From Paratinospora sagittata (lineage: Eukaryota > Streptophyta > Magnoliopsida > Ranunculales > Menispermaceae), in assembly GCA_035771175.1 (NCBI GenBank), contig CM069601.1:7101001-7165000 (forward strand): DNA of 64,000 nucleotides, in the 5' to 3' direction. Shown one piece after another: positions 1-11,785 of the stretch. Numbering within the stretch: the first letter of the stretch is position 1; each line of letters begins with the position of its first letter. The translations under genes were made by a program, and so were the position numbers. The notes beneath the pieces were generated by a model. The model saw only the letters and a list, made by a program, of their open reading frames with translations. It was not told the origin of the DNA and ran no database searches.

Positions 1-25
1 CCGGGGTGCGGGGTCGCCACATTAA

Positions 26-573
26 GTGTCTTAAAAAATCTTTCAATATATCAGTGGAACAAGTGATCTAGGCATTTGGTATCCCAAAGGTACATCCTTT
101 GATCTCAAAAGCTCTATAGACTCCGACTATGCTGGCAGTTTAATCGATAGGAAAAATACCTATGAATTTTGTCACTTTTTGGGAAATTCTTTAATTTCTT
201 GGTTTAGTAAAAAGCAACATTTAGTCGCATTATCCACAGCTAAAGTAGATTATGTAGCTGTTGGTAGTTGTTGTTCTCAAGTTTTATACATGAAGCAACA
301 AATTCAAGACTACCAAATTCAAATTGATTGTGCTAAAATATTTTGTGACAATAGTGCCATAAACATTTCCAAACGTTCTGTTTTTCACTCAAGAACCAAG
401 CATATTCAAATAAGACATCACTTCTTGAGATATCATGTGCAAAAAGTAGATGTGAAATTAACTCACATCGGAACTAAAGATCAGCTTGCTGATATCTTTA
501 CTAAAGCCTTACCCAAAGACCAATTTGTTTACATAAGGAGGGAATTAGGAATGCTTTCAGAATCAAATTTGTG
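26..573 (+). pseudogene. Ty1/copia RNase H, C-terminal part (element 1)
   Basis: This is the RNase H end of a copia polyprotein, the domain that removes RNA from the RNA-DNA hybrid during reverse transcription. From about 62 the frame reads GIWYPKGTSF, then SDYAGS (a catalytic Asp), SWFSKKQ, the DNSAI motif, TKHIQIRHHFLR and the terminal QLADIFTKALP, which is the standard copia RNase H ending. The frame closes with tga at 571-573. Upstream, around 45, the frame is shifted relative to KCLKK-like sequence, and the first 25 bases do not fit the family, so the element is broken or cut by the window edge. It closely resembles the RNase H of the element at 8.7-13.2 kb. No intact start exists; this is a pseudogene remnant. 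Confidence 0.88.
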
Positions 574-674
574 AATGATTGAGTAATATTTTGATGCTTA
601 ATTATCATATATTATCACGTATATTATCAAATACTCTCTATCCCATAAGGACGTTGTCCCTCACTTTTTGATGT

Positions 675-856
675 TTTCAAAAGGGGGAGAAGAGAAGGAG
701 GAGAGAAGAGGTTAGAAGCAAGATTGCAAGATTGCAAATTTCAAAAGAGAATTATATTGTTTTACCATTCATAATCTGCATTTGCATGCATTCATACATC
801 TTAGCTTGCTTCAAGGCCTAAAGTAATGTGTTTGAAATCATCAAAAAGGGGGAGAT
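675..856 (+). other. Duplicated polypurine tracts before a copia 3' LTR
   Basis: Two purine runs, AAAAGGGGGAGAAGAGAAGG near 678 and AAAAAGGGGGAGA at 843-855, lie between the RNase H stop and the LTR. The second directly abuts the LTR start (TGTTACT at 857) and so is the expected plus-strand primer tract. The first is an additional copy about 165 bases upstream. Confidence 0.7.
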
Positions 857-2468
857 TGTTACTATATTAACCCTCTTGACCCATGAACGATATTTTGATG
901 ATTACAAGCCACATCACAAACCATATTCCATAGTTACATTGTGATGAAGAAACATCAATCTCTTATGTCAAGAATGGAAGATCAAGCTATGGACAACGAT
1001 CAAGCATCTAAGGATATTGCAACTACTTTCAATTTGCTTAGATTGTGTTTAGGATTGTAGAATCTTAGTTTGCCTTGTTCAACAAATTCATTTCATCTCT
1101 TCAATATTTCAAAATTAATTTTTCATAAAGTTCAAGCTTTTGATTCTTGAGTTTGATCGACCCAAACTTTTTTCAAATACACTTCAAACTTTATGAATGG
1201 TTTCAAAACAATTGATTTGATCCGTAATGTGCAAAATCATTTTGATTTTATTGGATTTCAACTTGAAAAATCAGTTGAATTTCTATCAAGTACCGAACAG
1301 AACGCTCATGGCATTCAGAACACTCAAGTAGTGGCCAATTCACTTAAAATTAGGCCTACACTGTAGGACGCTCATATCGCTACAGGATGCTCAGGATTTA
1401 TAGAAAAAGCTTGGAACACAGTACAATAGGATGTTCATCTCACTATTAGATGCTCAAGATTTCTGGAAAATCTTGTAGCACAGTCCAGTAGGATGCTTAA
1501 GCTCAGTAGGGCCCTCCTGAAATTCCCTGAGCACAACTCAACTCTCAGGTTGACCATCTTTCAGGATGCTATTTTTGCAATAAGACGCTCATATCGACTT
1601 GAACCTTTTGGGTTTCAACATTTCAGGACGTTCCTAGAGCTATAGGACGCTCATGCTTATGTGTCAGAAAATGTTGTCTCATCTGTGTGAACTGTCAACT
1701 TTCTGAGACTTTGCTATTTTTGTGTAAACACTGTTTTGACATAATTTCTCAACTTCTTTGTTAACTCCATTTCTGTGAAAGAACTTACATGTTGCATTTG
1801 AATTTCAAGTGATGCATTTAGGGTGTTTGGGAGATTGAAACCCTAACACCTTCCTATATATTTGAAACTTCTCGTTGCTCAACACACATATCTTGAGAAT
1901 TTTTTTGCGCCAAAACTCTTTGAAACTTAGCGTTTTTCTCTATTGGAAATATCAAAATCATTGTTACATACTCTGATTTGAAAAAGATTTCTGGATTTAT
2001 TGGTCGAGATTTCAAATTCTTTGAAAAATCCAACGAAGGCTAGAGGAGGAACCCCATTGTCAGTCGAGCTAATATTCTTATCATTTGCAGAACATTGGTA
2101 ACTGAGGTTCATTTGATTTGTAAGTTGTTTATTTACTTTGATTCTGTGTAAGGGAATCATTATTTAAGATTTGTATTGTAACGGGGAGTCACTTGAGCTA
2201 GTGTTGCTCATTTTGTAACGGTACTTCTCACACCCGTGAAGTTGAAAAAATTGTAATGGTTTAATCCTCACCTGTTAAAAGGATTGATTAGTGGAGTTTG
2301 AGAAAATCCTTAATCGGGGAGATTAGGTAGTGGAGGTAGGCAGGAGCCAATCCACTATAAATAAGTTGAGTCACTTTGATTATTTACAGCTCATTTAACT
2401 ATTTTTTAAAGAAAGGTAAAACTTGTAATTTGCCCAATTCACCCCCGTCTTGGACATCTAACTGGACA
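857..2468 (+). repeat. Copia 3' LTR (element 1)
   Basis: The LTR starts TGTTACTATATT right after a polypurine tract and shares the phrase TATTTTGATGATTACAA with the LTR starts at 6858, 13310 and 36391 (minus). It contains GGACGCTCAT-type repeats at 1310-1660 and a TATA-like CTATATATTT at about 1855. A structured leader segment with a CCCGTGAAG/CACCTGTTAA stem-loop series lies at 2225-2357, and the LTR ends near CTTGGACATCTAACTGGACA. The 3' end is judged by comparison with 8616 and is uncertain by about 10 bases; no clear TSD can be called because the 5' half of the element is outside the window. Confidence 0.8.
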
Positions 2469-2868
2469 AAAAAAAACTTATAGGAAAATTATATTAATAA
2501 AATAAAGTGTCCAAATAGGTTAGTAAAAATCCAAAGTTAGGTTTTAAAAATATGTTTTAAAAAATAGAAATAAAATAGGCTAGTTAGGTTGAGCAGAAGT
2601 CCGTTATAATGTGAGTTCAAGTAGGGAGTTGTTTAAGCTAAGTTGCATCCTAATGTATTGTAGGTTGAATTTCATGTTAGAATAAATTTTATATATGTTT
2701 CTAGGATTTTCACATTTATTTTAATAAGTTATGCACTTTGATTTAGGTCAACTTAGTGAATTTAGGGTTTTTAGAACCAGTTTTCCTTCGGTTAGGGTTT
2801 TAGGCTAGTTGAGCCTACATGAAATTTTGAAACTTGATAAAAAAAAAAAAAAAGGTCACAAACTTGTT
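2469..2868. other. AT-rich spacer, nothing recognised
   Basis: AT-rich sequence with a poly(A) run near 2840-2854. No coding segment, repeat boundary or RNA gene could be supported. Confidence 0.5.
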
Positions 2869-4028
2869 TTGATGGTTCTAATAATTATGTTTTTAGTGTT
2901 TTGAGTCTTATTTTCAGGTTTCCATAGGTTGGAGATGTCTGGGTTGCTTGATTGAATTGAGGTTGTACATATTTGCTCCGGCCGAGATATACTGGATCAT
3001 AATTGTTGTAAAAGGGTTCTTCCCAAAGTTTCAATAGTCATGTCATATACCAATAGAAATATCTAGAAGAAAATTTTCTAACAAGCACAAGATCACTTCA
3101 TTTTGAGTTCGTTTGGCCCAGTTTTGGAGTGTTCAAATATTCGCCTAGTAATCAAAGGAGTGACAAAGCTTTGGCCCAAAATTATTTGGAGGACTTTTCA
3201 GCATGTTTGAAGCCCAAAGATAAGGAAAAATGTCAGATGATTAAAGAAGCCTAAAAGAGTGAAGAATGGATACACATGAAAAGTTAGAAGATTGAATAAA
3301 ACTCATAAAAATAAAATCCCGTTTTTCAGTGTTATCCCTGCTAGAAGTTGGCTTAAACTTGTTTTCTTTGGCTTGAAAAGCCTATAAATAGACCCATAGG
3401 CATCCAACTTTGATATCCCTCTTCTTTTTCCTTTTCTTTGGTGTTTAAGTTAGTTTCTATTTGTCTTTTACTTCTTTAGAGATCAAGAAGGGGAGATAGT
3501 GACACTCTCCAATCTTTGGTGCTTTTAGGTTGTAAGTTTTATTATTTCTTAGTAAAGTTCTTTCTTATTTCTTCAATTTTTTTTGTCTTTCAATTCTTGT
3601 TCTCCATTTTATTAACTTGTTTTGCATTTATTCTCTATATTTACATATCTTGTGGTGAATTCCATTGTTTATTATTATTATTATTATTATCTTAAAATAT
3701 ATTTTCTGTTTTATTCATAAAAAAATAGATTCCATGCATTGATTTTAGTGTTTGAATTTGTTCTAAGCGTTTTTATTTTATTTTTAAAGTTTGAGGTTCT
3801 TAAAATAGTTTTTTAGTATTTAGGAGTATCTTTAATTAAGTATTTTGCATGTTCCTAAAATAATTTTATGTTTAAAAATAGGTCACTTTTTCTTTTTGAC
3901 TTGGATTAATCTATTTTAAGTTAATTTGATTTTAAGAGTAGTGTTTCAAAAGTGATACCAATCCTTATGGGTTTGACCTTGGTAGTACTGTACAATTACC
4001 TTGTACGCTTGCAAGTATTTTTTTCAAC
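2869..4028 (+). repeat. Ty3/gypsy (Tat/Athila-like) LTR remnant
   Basis: The segment resembles Tat/Athila-type LTRs. It opens near TGATGGTTCTAATAATTATG with a TTTTCAGGTTT phrase, has a core promoter CCTATAAATAGACCC at 3389-3403, and ends in the family-typical CTTGTACGCTTGCAAGTATT followed by CAACA at 4024-4028. No neighbouring gag or pol was found, so it is probably a solo or truncated LTR. The left boundary is an estimate. Confidence 0.5.
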
Positions 4029-4368
4029 AGATAGAACCAATAAGATTATATGATATTGCTCCCAAAAACCTTAACCAAGGAAAGTAACATTCTTAGAACA
4101 AGTGACTTGAAAGATGAGGGAAAAACTTGACTAACGGAGTTCAATCAAGAGGTCAAGACATTAACGAAAATAACTTCCATGAGATGCCCTAAATATATGA
4201 TACATGATTTAAACAACTTAGGCAAGTCGTAATGATTCTAACATTACTATGAGAAACTTAAAACCAATGAGAACAAAAGACTTGGTGAACAACTAAGTAG
4301 GTCAACACTCAAGTGATGAACATCCCGAACTTTCACTTCGACATGCTCAACAAGGGCTTATTGTTACA
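4029..4368. other. Unassigned non-coding stretch
   Basis: No open frame of note and no recognisable repeat between the two LTR-like segments. Confidence 0.4.
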
Positions 4369-5150
4369 CCCAAAATTGAACTAACTCCAAGTCATAGATA
4401 AAGTTGTGCTAGAAATGAGAAAAATGCCTCCGTGAAGGCCAAGTCACACCTTGCACTTGCTTAAGCTAAAACCGAGGCACAACTTGCCTTAGCAAAACCC
4501 GAGACATAACATGTCTCAGCCATGGTCAAGGCACCACTTGCCTCGACCATAGGTACCACTCAGCCAATGGCTGAAGCCTCTCAGCTACAGTCGAGGGGCT
4601 CACCTCGCACGACTATTGGTTGGGATGCCCTAGGTTAAGATTGCAACTTTTCTCGAAGTCGACCACGCCAAAAATGGATCTCGATGTTCGAGATCATAGA
4701 TTTAGTCTTGATAAGGAAAATGCTTAAATGCCTCCTGATGATAACTGTCGGCAATAAACACGAAAGATCCACCCTCTACTATAAAAATGACCTTCAGTCC
4801 ACCGAGGAAAGGTATGCTCTAGAACTCTAACTTTCTACACTTATTATTTCTCTCTCCCAGAGACTAACTTAAGCAACAGAGTGTCTCCGGTGGCAACCCT
4901 CAGTGCCACTGTTATTTTGTAGGTTGCACGAGCACCTTGAGCAAAAGGGAATTGATCGTACGATAGGGAATGAATTAAGATCAAGGCCGACCCTTCAATC
5001 CACCTATCCATGCCCTGATGAGGATGCTCGTCTTGACCCTTTGTTTATTGAACACCTCACTTGTGAAGAATCTCTTTTTTGTCTTTTGGCTAAGCTTTAC
5101 GCCCCCTGCTCAGGGTATGGTTTTTTGGCCGAAACAATTGATATAAATTG
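4369..5150 (+). repeat. Ty3/gypsy-like LTR fragment
   Basis: The segment begins TGTTACACCC, a common Ty3 LTR start. It has a TATA-like CTATAAAAATG at about 4780 and the leader phrase ACTTAAGCAACAGAGTGTC at 4867-4885 followed by GGCAACCCTC, a pattern seen in many plant Ty3 LTR leaders. It is GC-richer than its surroundings. A short open frame at 4903-5151 runs through it but resembles no protein I know and is not claimed as a gene. The 3' boundary is not defined. Confidence 0.4.
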
Positions 5151-6111
5151 AAAAATCAACTTTGATATATATACCATTAAATTACCTTAAATCATATATA
5201 AGTACATTAAGTACATCATTCAATACAATCCAACAGTGTAGTGATAAAATGGTATAGTTTTTGTCAATGTTAGTTCGAAATGTCACTTTAATTGCCTTCG
5301 TTTTTTTTTTTAATAAAAATTTCCTCTACTTTAGAATATAAACCTAGAATTAAAAATTAAACTTCATCAATCAACTATGATATATTCAAAACACATTTTA
5401 GGAATGTTTGAAGAAGAGTGGAGTTTAGTAAGGATTTAGGTGACCCAAAAAAAAATAGTAAGTATTTAGGTTTATTGTTGCTGGCAAGAAGAGAAGAGCT
5501 AGAAAGAAAGCCTCAAAATCGAACACATGCTAGGATAGAAAAGTGACATAAGTCGAGGTAAGGTCAAAAGTAGAGTGGAGGGGCGTTTGTTTGTTATTAC
5601 ATTGCTTAAAAAAAATCTAAAGGCCTTCTAGAAGCCATTTCTGTGCGAGCTTCTATTTCTACCCAATAGTCAAACTAATTTTACCAACTTTTATATATTG
5701 AAGCAAAATGGCAAAAATGTCTTCATAATATCGTAACCACCAAACCACTCATATCACACCATATTCAAACCATGCCAGCTACAGCGGTAGTTATATACTT
5801 ATTATAGGCTTTGGTGATATTGACATATATTACAAGATAAATGTTTATAGTCACTAGAATAACACATACATCCAATATTCAGGGACTTGGCTATTCTCAC
5901 CAAGCTACACCTTTCCCTTTTTTGTTTGAATCTGAAAAATAAGAGAGAATAATATGCTTACAAAGCCCACTGAATAAATCTTACACATTCAACCACATAT
6001 ATGCATTAATAAGAAATATGATCACAAACACATAAAAATTCAACGATGGCATTGTTTAACGTAATAAATAATGGAATGCATCAAAACATGATAAAAATAA
6101 AGGTGTAATGT
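5151..6111. other. Intergenic, one diverged dispersed repeat
   Basis: No gene is seen. The segment 5475-5570 (GCTGGCAAGAAGAGAAGAGC, later AAGTCGAGGTAAGGTCAA) is similar to 25285-25380 (GCTAGCAAGAAGGTAAGAGC, AAGTTGAGGTCAAGGTCAA), so an old duplicated block of about 100 bases is present. The remainder is AT-rich and featureless. Confidence 0.4.
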
Positions 6112-6632
6112 AGGAGTTTAAAATCATAATGTTTCTCACCATCATTTCTCACGCCCAAAGTAATCCAAAGAATCTTGTCTTCATAGGAAACTCATTTAAA
6201 TTAACCTTATACCCCTATGAGAATTGTATTGGCCTAGATTACTTCATAATCCATCAACTTTTTCCTTTCCTTGGGTAGGAGTAAACTCTAGATTATGGGT
6301 TCACTCAATTCTTTCCAATGAAGGAGTTAATATATATAGAACTGAATAATTTGCCATTATAGAGTTAATCCCTCTCCAAGAAGAGGTACTTGCCTAGAAC
6401 TCAAACCTTATTTAACTATTGAGTCTCATCCCGTGAAAGATAACTAAATTATGATAACAATGCAAAAAGTAAGAACATAACTAGTTCTCTTGCTAGGGCT
6501 CCATTAGATCAACTAAAGAATTAAATACAAGGAAAAAAAATAAGGCTTATATGGCCTAACAACAAATGTACTAAACTACCTTTTCTCCATAGCTAAATAC
6601 CAAAATACAACATTACATATTACTCTAATATC
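6112..6632 (-). repeat. Copia 3' LTR fragment (minus)
   Basis: On the minus strand this follows directly the RNase H remnant at 6620-6855. A purine-rich AACGGGGAT precedes ATTAGAGTAATATG, a common start of copia 3' LTRs. Reading on, the segment probably closes at the TGTAGGAG of 6112 (complement ends in CTACA). Boundaries are inferred from position only. Confidence 0.4.
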
Positions 6633-6855
6633 CCCGTTAAACTCAAGATGCGGCTGTAAGAAGCATCGAGAGTTTGCCAACAAGAAATTTGAATCATTGA
6701 ATTAATGGTGTGTGATTTCTTAAAGAAGTCTGCAAGCTGTAAGGATAACAAGACAAAGGGCAAAGTAATGGTGCCATGCTGCAAGTGGTGATGGGTGAAA
6801 TGACAATCGATCTCAATATGTTTCATCTACTCATGAAAAACCGAGTTATGAGACA
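6620..6855 (-). pseudogene. Ty1/copia RNase H fragment (minus)
   Basis: The minus strand reads NSVFHE, then a stop, then MKHIEIDCHFTHHHLQHGTI and LQLADFFKKSHT. This matches the copia RNase H terminus (usually TKHIEVDCHF ... LADIFTK). It belongs to another copia lineage than the 179-573 copy, which has IQIRHHF at this place. The fragment is cut at 6857 by the LTR of the next element (TGTTAATC at 6858), so it is an older insertion into which the larger copia element jumped. At least one stop codon and loss of the upstream polyprotein make it a pseudogene. Confidence 0.8.
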
Positions 6856-6857
6856 AA

Positions 6858-8616
6858 TGTTAATCTAATTACCCTCGTGTCCCATATGAGAGAAAATATT
6901 TTGATGATTACAAACCACATTCCTACTAAGATATTATTATAAACATTACACATTTAATTATGCATGGAGATTCGCTCAAGTTCGATGATGCATGGTGGAA
7001 GAATCATCAAGTTCACAATCAGATTGAAGACCATGATTGTTTGAAGTTCAATTTTATGTTATTAGAATCATCTAGGATTGTAGAATCTCAGGTGTCATAT
7101 GATTCAGCAAGTCATTCTCTACTATGCATATTTGCATGCTTTTCTCATATTTTCTTCAAAAAGAAAATAATTTTGATTGATTCGATTTTGAAGGTTTTTC
7201 GATTGGTTTTTTATCATTTTTTATGAATCTTTCAATGGTTATTTTGATCAAAATTTGTCGAGCTTTAAAACTGGTTAATCGAGTTTTGAAAATTTCAAAA
7301 TTTAGTTTTCAGTGTTCCATCAAGGCGCTGATAGCTCAAAAAGGCGCTTATGCAATAGCCAGTTACTTAGTGACAAGCCAACATGACAGGACGTTGATGA
7401 AGTGTCAGGACGCTGATGGAGTATGGGTTGGATTATGTTCGTTTATATCAGGACGCTACTCATTTAGAAGCGCCCTCATAGAACCAACTTGATGAAACTG
7501 ACAACTGAATGTCAGGACCCTGATCGTGCGTTAGCACACTCATGCGCTTTTGGATTTTTAATGTTTTAAACATTTCAGGACGCTACTCAAGCATTAGCGC
7601 CCTCATCGCTTTTTGGGTTTTCAATTTTCAAAGTCCATCAGGACGCTCACAATGTATGAGTGCTCTCAAAGATAGAAACGACAAATGTTTATATGTTGCA
7701 TCAAGACGCTCACAATGCATTAGGACGCTCGTGTAACAATGTCATAAAGCTGATAAAGATGTCAGCCTGTGCAGATTTTCTGAACTTTCTATTTTCATGA
7801 ATGCACAAAAGATTCAGGTGTTGTGGCACAAACTGAATCAATCCATTTCCATGAAATAATTTGACCGTTTGATTTGAAATCGATTTGACCGCCAAAAGAC
7901 CTTTTTTGAAGATCGAAATTCAAGTGTTGACTATATATACACTGCACTTTGAGTCATTAAAAACATACAACAATAGAAGATATATTTTGAAATCGTTGTA
8001 CAAAAACTCTTGAAATATATACTTCTTTTTTGCTGCAAAAACTCTTGAAAATCTTGTGAAAAACTCTGATCATCTTTTGTTCTGGATTTACTTGTTTTAC
8101 ATTTCAAATCATTTGAAATCCCTTGAAGGAAAAAAGGAGCTAGGAACCTCCTGTTTTTCAGTTGTTCTTCATTTCATATCTACTGTTGAATCAGTGCCAA
8201 TTGAGGTCTAATTCAAAACTCTGTAAGTATTTCGTTAAGTCTTGGTAAAAGAATCAAAACTCTATACTTGTATTTCAGTGACTGTGTGTCACTTGGTTAG
8301 AGTAAGTGTTGCTCAGGTTGTAACAGTTTTTCTCACACCCGTGAAGTTGAGAGTTTGATTCTCACCCGTAAGAGAATCAATTAGTGGAGTTTGGACAAAT
8401 CCTAACTAAGGAGGTTAGGTAGTAGACATAGGTGTGGCTGAACCACTATAAATCTCTTGTGTACTGTGGTTGTTGTTTATTATTTATTGTTACTTTATGC
8501 AAACTGCCATAACCTACGTTAATTTGTAAACTATTTTTAAGAAAGGTAATAACATGTTTTTGTGTTCAATTCTCCCCCTCTCCCCCCCCCCAATCTTGGA
8601 CACATCTGGGTCAATA
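6858..8616 (+). repeat. Copia 5' LTR (element 2)
   Basis: The LTR starts TGTTAATCTAATTACCC and ends GGGTCAATA (a changed CA end) immediately before a primer binding site. Size is 1759 bp. U3 holds an array of GGACGCT...AGCGCCCTCA imperfect palindromes at about 7322-7735, followed by a TATA-like CTATATATAC at about 7930. The leader contains the stem-loop series GATTCTC-ACCCGTAA-GAGAATC (8357-8378) and CCTAAC...GTTAGG (8401-8419). It is clearly related to the LTRs at 857, 32188-36391 (minus) and 45455. It does not match the LTR that closes the element at 13310. Confidence 0.85.
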
Positions 8617-8630
8617 ATTGGTATCAAAGA
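8617..8630 (+). other. Primer binding site of copia element 2
   Basis: ATTGGTATCAAAGA directly after the LTR matches the usual tRNA-Met primer site (TGGTATCAGAGC) with one early difference. It fixes the end of the 5' LTR and the orientation of the element. Confidence 0.8.
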
Positions 8631-8695
8631 AAGTTATCTATCAAAGTATCTAACCATCTTTAATTAGGTTCTACCTTCGAGCATAAGATCCAGAA

Positions 8696-9841
8696 ATGCG
8701 GGATGTTGTGACGAATGGTTATCAAACACCTACAAAAATAGTCGACGGTGTGACTATCCTAAAAGAACTAAAAGAGTGGACTGCTAAGGAGAGAAAGAGA
8801 GAGTTGTTGAATAACCAAGTCGTGAACATATTGTTTTGTAGCTTATCTAGTGATGAGTTCAATAGGGTTAGTGCTAGTGAAATAGTTCAAGAAATTTGGA
8901 GAAAACTAGAAGTAACCCATGAGGGAACTCTGCAAGTGAAGAAGGCAAGGCTCCAAATGTTAGTTGAGAGTTATGAAACCTCTAGGATGGAAGGAACCGA
9001 AACCATAGCTGAAGCCATTGCTCAATTCACAAAGAATGTGAATGAAATGAAAACCTTTGGAAAGGTTTATGACCAAGAAGAAACTGTTATGAAATTCCTT
9101 AGAGGTTTACCCAAAGTTTGGGAACCTAAGGTCACGGCTATTGAAGAAGCCAAAAATCTGGCTGAGTACACTTTTGATGAACTTTGTGGTTCATTAATGG
9201 TCCATGAGATGAAATTGAGAAATAACCAAGTCCAAAACAAAGTTGAGGACAAAGGAAAGAAGACCATAGCATTAAATGTTGATACCGAGTCCGAAAGCAC
9301 CTTAGATTGTGAAAGCACAAATGAGGACCTAGGAATGTTGTCTAGAAAATTCAACAAGTTATTAAAAGGAAATTAAGGAAAGGGTAGCTCAAGTTCTGAA
9401 TTCCACAGAGGAAAGAAGTTCGGAGCTAAGCCCACTGAGCTCATCTGTTATGATTGCAACAAACCTGGACATGTAAAGAGTGATTGTCCCAACAGGTACA
9501 AGAAAAATCACAGTTCAAAGAAAAAGGACAAGAAGGTTCTTAAAGCAACTTGGGATGACACAAGCTCCAGCGAAAGTGACTCAGATTCTGATTATAAAGC
9601 AGCAATTTGCTTCATGGCAAATACCAAGGTAAAATCTGAACCACTTGATGAAAACATCATTCTTGATTCTCATATGCATGATATTAAGCTTAGATTTAGT
9701 AAAGAGGTCAAGAAAATTGAAAAGCTTAAAAAGAGTCAAAAAGAAGCTCTGGAGGAGATAGAGTTTCAAAAGGAAGAAATTGATGAGTTATCATTAGATA
9801 ATGAACAACTCAAAAGAGAGATAGAAAAACTAAAAAAATGA
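8696..9841 (+). pseudogene. Copia gag (element 2), one stop codon
   Basis: This is the nucleocapsid-type protein that packages element RNA. The frame runs from 8696 to 9841 with a single in-frame taa at 9374-9376. The first 226 residues match the copia gag (UBN2-type) pattern: LKEWTAKERKRE, a SSDEFNRVS segment, EIWRKLEVTHEGT, FLRGLPKVWEPKVTAIEEA and YTFDELCGSLMVHE. After the stop, in the same frame, lies a CCHC zinc knuckle CYDCNKPGHVKSDC at about 9449-9490 (C-X2-C-X4-H-X4-C). A Lys/Glu-rich coiled coil (EIEFQKEEIDELSLDNEQLK) extends to 9841. Pol follows in another frame from an ATGA overlap at 9838. The long coiled coil is typical of SIRE/Maximus-like copia elements. Confidence 0.87.
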
Positions 9842-10836
9842 AAATGAAACTCTCAAAAAGAAAAATGAAAACGTTAAACAACACTGTGATCAAGTTCACA
9901 AATGGTCAAAAATTGTTTGACATAATGTTAGGATCACAGAGATGTGCCTTTGACAAAGCTGAATTAGGTTACACACAAGGGTCAAAGCAAAAGGAGTATA
10001 ACATTCTACTGAGCAAGAGGCCTAAATGTCACAAATGTCATAGAGAATGTCATACTATATTAAGATGTAATGTCATGACTACAAAGAAAAAGAAATTTGC
10101 ATGGATTGAAAAGAATATCCTTATTGATGCTAACATGCATGGACCCAAAGCAACGTGAGTACCAAAATCAAAAGTATTTTATGTTGTGTAGATGAGCAAA
10201 AATGAAGATATATGGTATCTGGACAGTGGATTATCAGGACACATGACTGGTGAAAAGTCAAAGTTCTTGTGCATTGGAAGAAATAAAGGCGACAATGTCA
10301 CCTTCAGAGATAACAACAAAGGTGAAATTGCAGGCATCGGAACCATTGATAATGATACCTTATCCATTTCTGATGTACTTTATGTAAAAGGCTTGAAACA
10401 TAATCTCTTGAGCATAAGTCAATTTTGTGACAAGGGTTATGATATTTCTTTTGAAGTAGATAGGTGCATTATTAAGCATGCAGATAATACTATTGCATTC
10501 ATAGCATATAGGCATAAAAATGTTTATTGCACAAATTTTGATGACAAGGAAAAACAAAATGTTACATGTTTGAGTGCTATATCTTGTGATGATGCATGGC
10601 TCTGGCAAAGAACACTAGTTCATGTTAGTATGGAAAACATATCTAGGTTAGCCAAAAATGACCTTGCCAAGGGTATTCCAAAAGGAATTTACTCAAAAGA
10701 CAAGGTGTGTGAACCATGTCAATCGGGCAAACCTAGCATATCATCATTTAAGAGCAAAAGGTATCAATCTACCACTAAAGCCCTCGAATTGATTCACATG
10801 GATCTTTTCAGACCTACCAAAACTCAAAGCTTATGA
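9838..10836 (+). pseudogene. Copia protease and GAG-pre-integrase region (element 2)
   Basis: One frame broken by stops at 10156-10158 and just before 10192. It contains a Cys-rich segment KCHKCHRECH (about 10024), then the aspartic protease WYLDSGLSGHMTG at 10210-10248. The usual motif is DSGCSRHMTG, so the Asp-Ser-Gly is kept while the Cys and Arg are lost. It continues with GLKHNLLSISQ, then the GAG-pre-integrase zinc segment LWQRTLVHVS ... CEPCQSGKPS, where the normal LWHRRLGH is damaged (the first His is now Gln). The frame ends at 10836 and the integrase continues in a shifted frame. The protease matures the polyprotein inside the particle; this copy cannot encode an intact one. Confidence 0.87.
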
Positions 10837-10846
10837 GGTAAATCAT

Positions 10847-11785
10847 GTGTTTGTAATTGTTGATGACTTTGCTAGATTCACTTGGGTATTCTTTCTAGCA
10901 CATAAGTTTGAAGTGTGTGAATTATTTATTAAATTTTGTAAAAGAATTGAAAATGAAAAAGGATATAAAATAAGCATAGTTAGAAGTGATAGAGGAGGAG
11001 AATTTGTTAATAAAAATCTTGAAGAATTTTGTAATAATCAAGGTTACACTCATCATTTATCAGCTCCTAGAACACCTCAACAGAATGGTGTAATCGAAAG
11101 GAAGAATAGGACTTTGCTGGAAATGTGTAGAACAATGTTTGATGAATATAATACTGTGAATTATTTTTGGGCAGAAGCTATTAACACTGCATGTTATGTA
11201 ATGAACAGAACGTTGATTAGGAAAAATTTGAACAAAACTTCATATGAATTATGGAAAGGTAGAACACCCAACATCAATTACTTTTGAGTATTCGTATGTA
11301 AGTGTTTTATTCTTAATGATAAGGACAGTTAAGATAAGTTTGAACCTAAGTCAGATATTGGAGTATTTTTAGGATATTATTCTCATAGTAGAGCCTACAG
11401 AGTTTATAACAAAGCCAATGTAGAAGAATCAATTCATGTAAACTTTGATAAAGGTGAAAATAAGAAATGTCTTGGAGAAGGGATTTGGCAAATGAACCCT
11501 GACGATGATGTTGTTCCCAAGAAAACTCACAACATAGAACCTGATCATGACGTACCTTTAGAAGTATCAAAGAACTCTAGATTACTTCTAAGTCACCCCA
11601 AAGAGCAAATACTAGGAGATCCAACAAAGGGTGTATCCACTAGAGCCACAATTCATAGAGATCAAGAGTTTGTTGCTTTTGTATCTCAATTTGAACCAAC
11701 GAAAGTGGAAGATGCATTGAAAGATGAGAACTGGATTCTGGTTATGCAAAAAAAATTAAGACACTTTGTAAGAAATAAAGTATGA
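10847..11785 (+). pseudogene. Copia integrase core (element 2)
   Basis: The integrase inserts the cDNA into chromosomes. Its DDE triad is visible: Asp in FVIVDDFARFTW (about 10853), Asp in IVRSDRGGEF (about 10975) and Glu in QQNGVIERKNR (about 11090). WAEAINTACYVMNRTL follows. A tga at 11285-11287 interrupts the frame, which then continues to about 11785 through SDIGVFLGYY (the usual step after the core) and a divergent linker toward RT. The start is shifted relative to the protease frame, so protease and integrase are separated by a frameshift near 10836-10847. Confidence 0.87.

Noticed and set aside
4903..5151. 82-codon frame MPLLFCRLHEHLEQKG...
   Set aside because: No recognisable domain, no splice context, and it sits in an LTR-like leader; not enough to call a gene.
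9067..9357. Minus-strand open frame of 96 codons
   Set aside because: It lies fully inside the copia gag on the opposite strand and has no protein-like motif; a shadow of gag.
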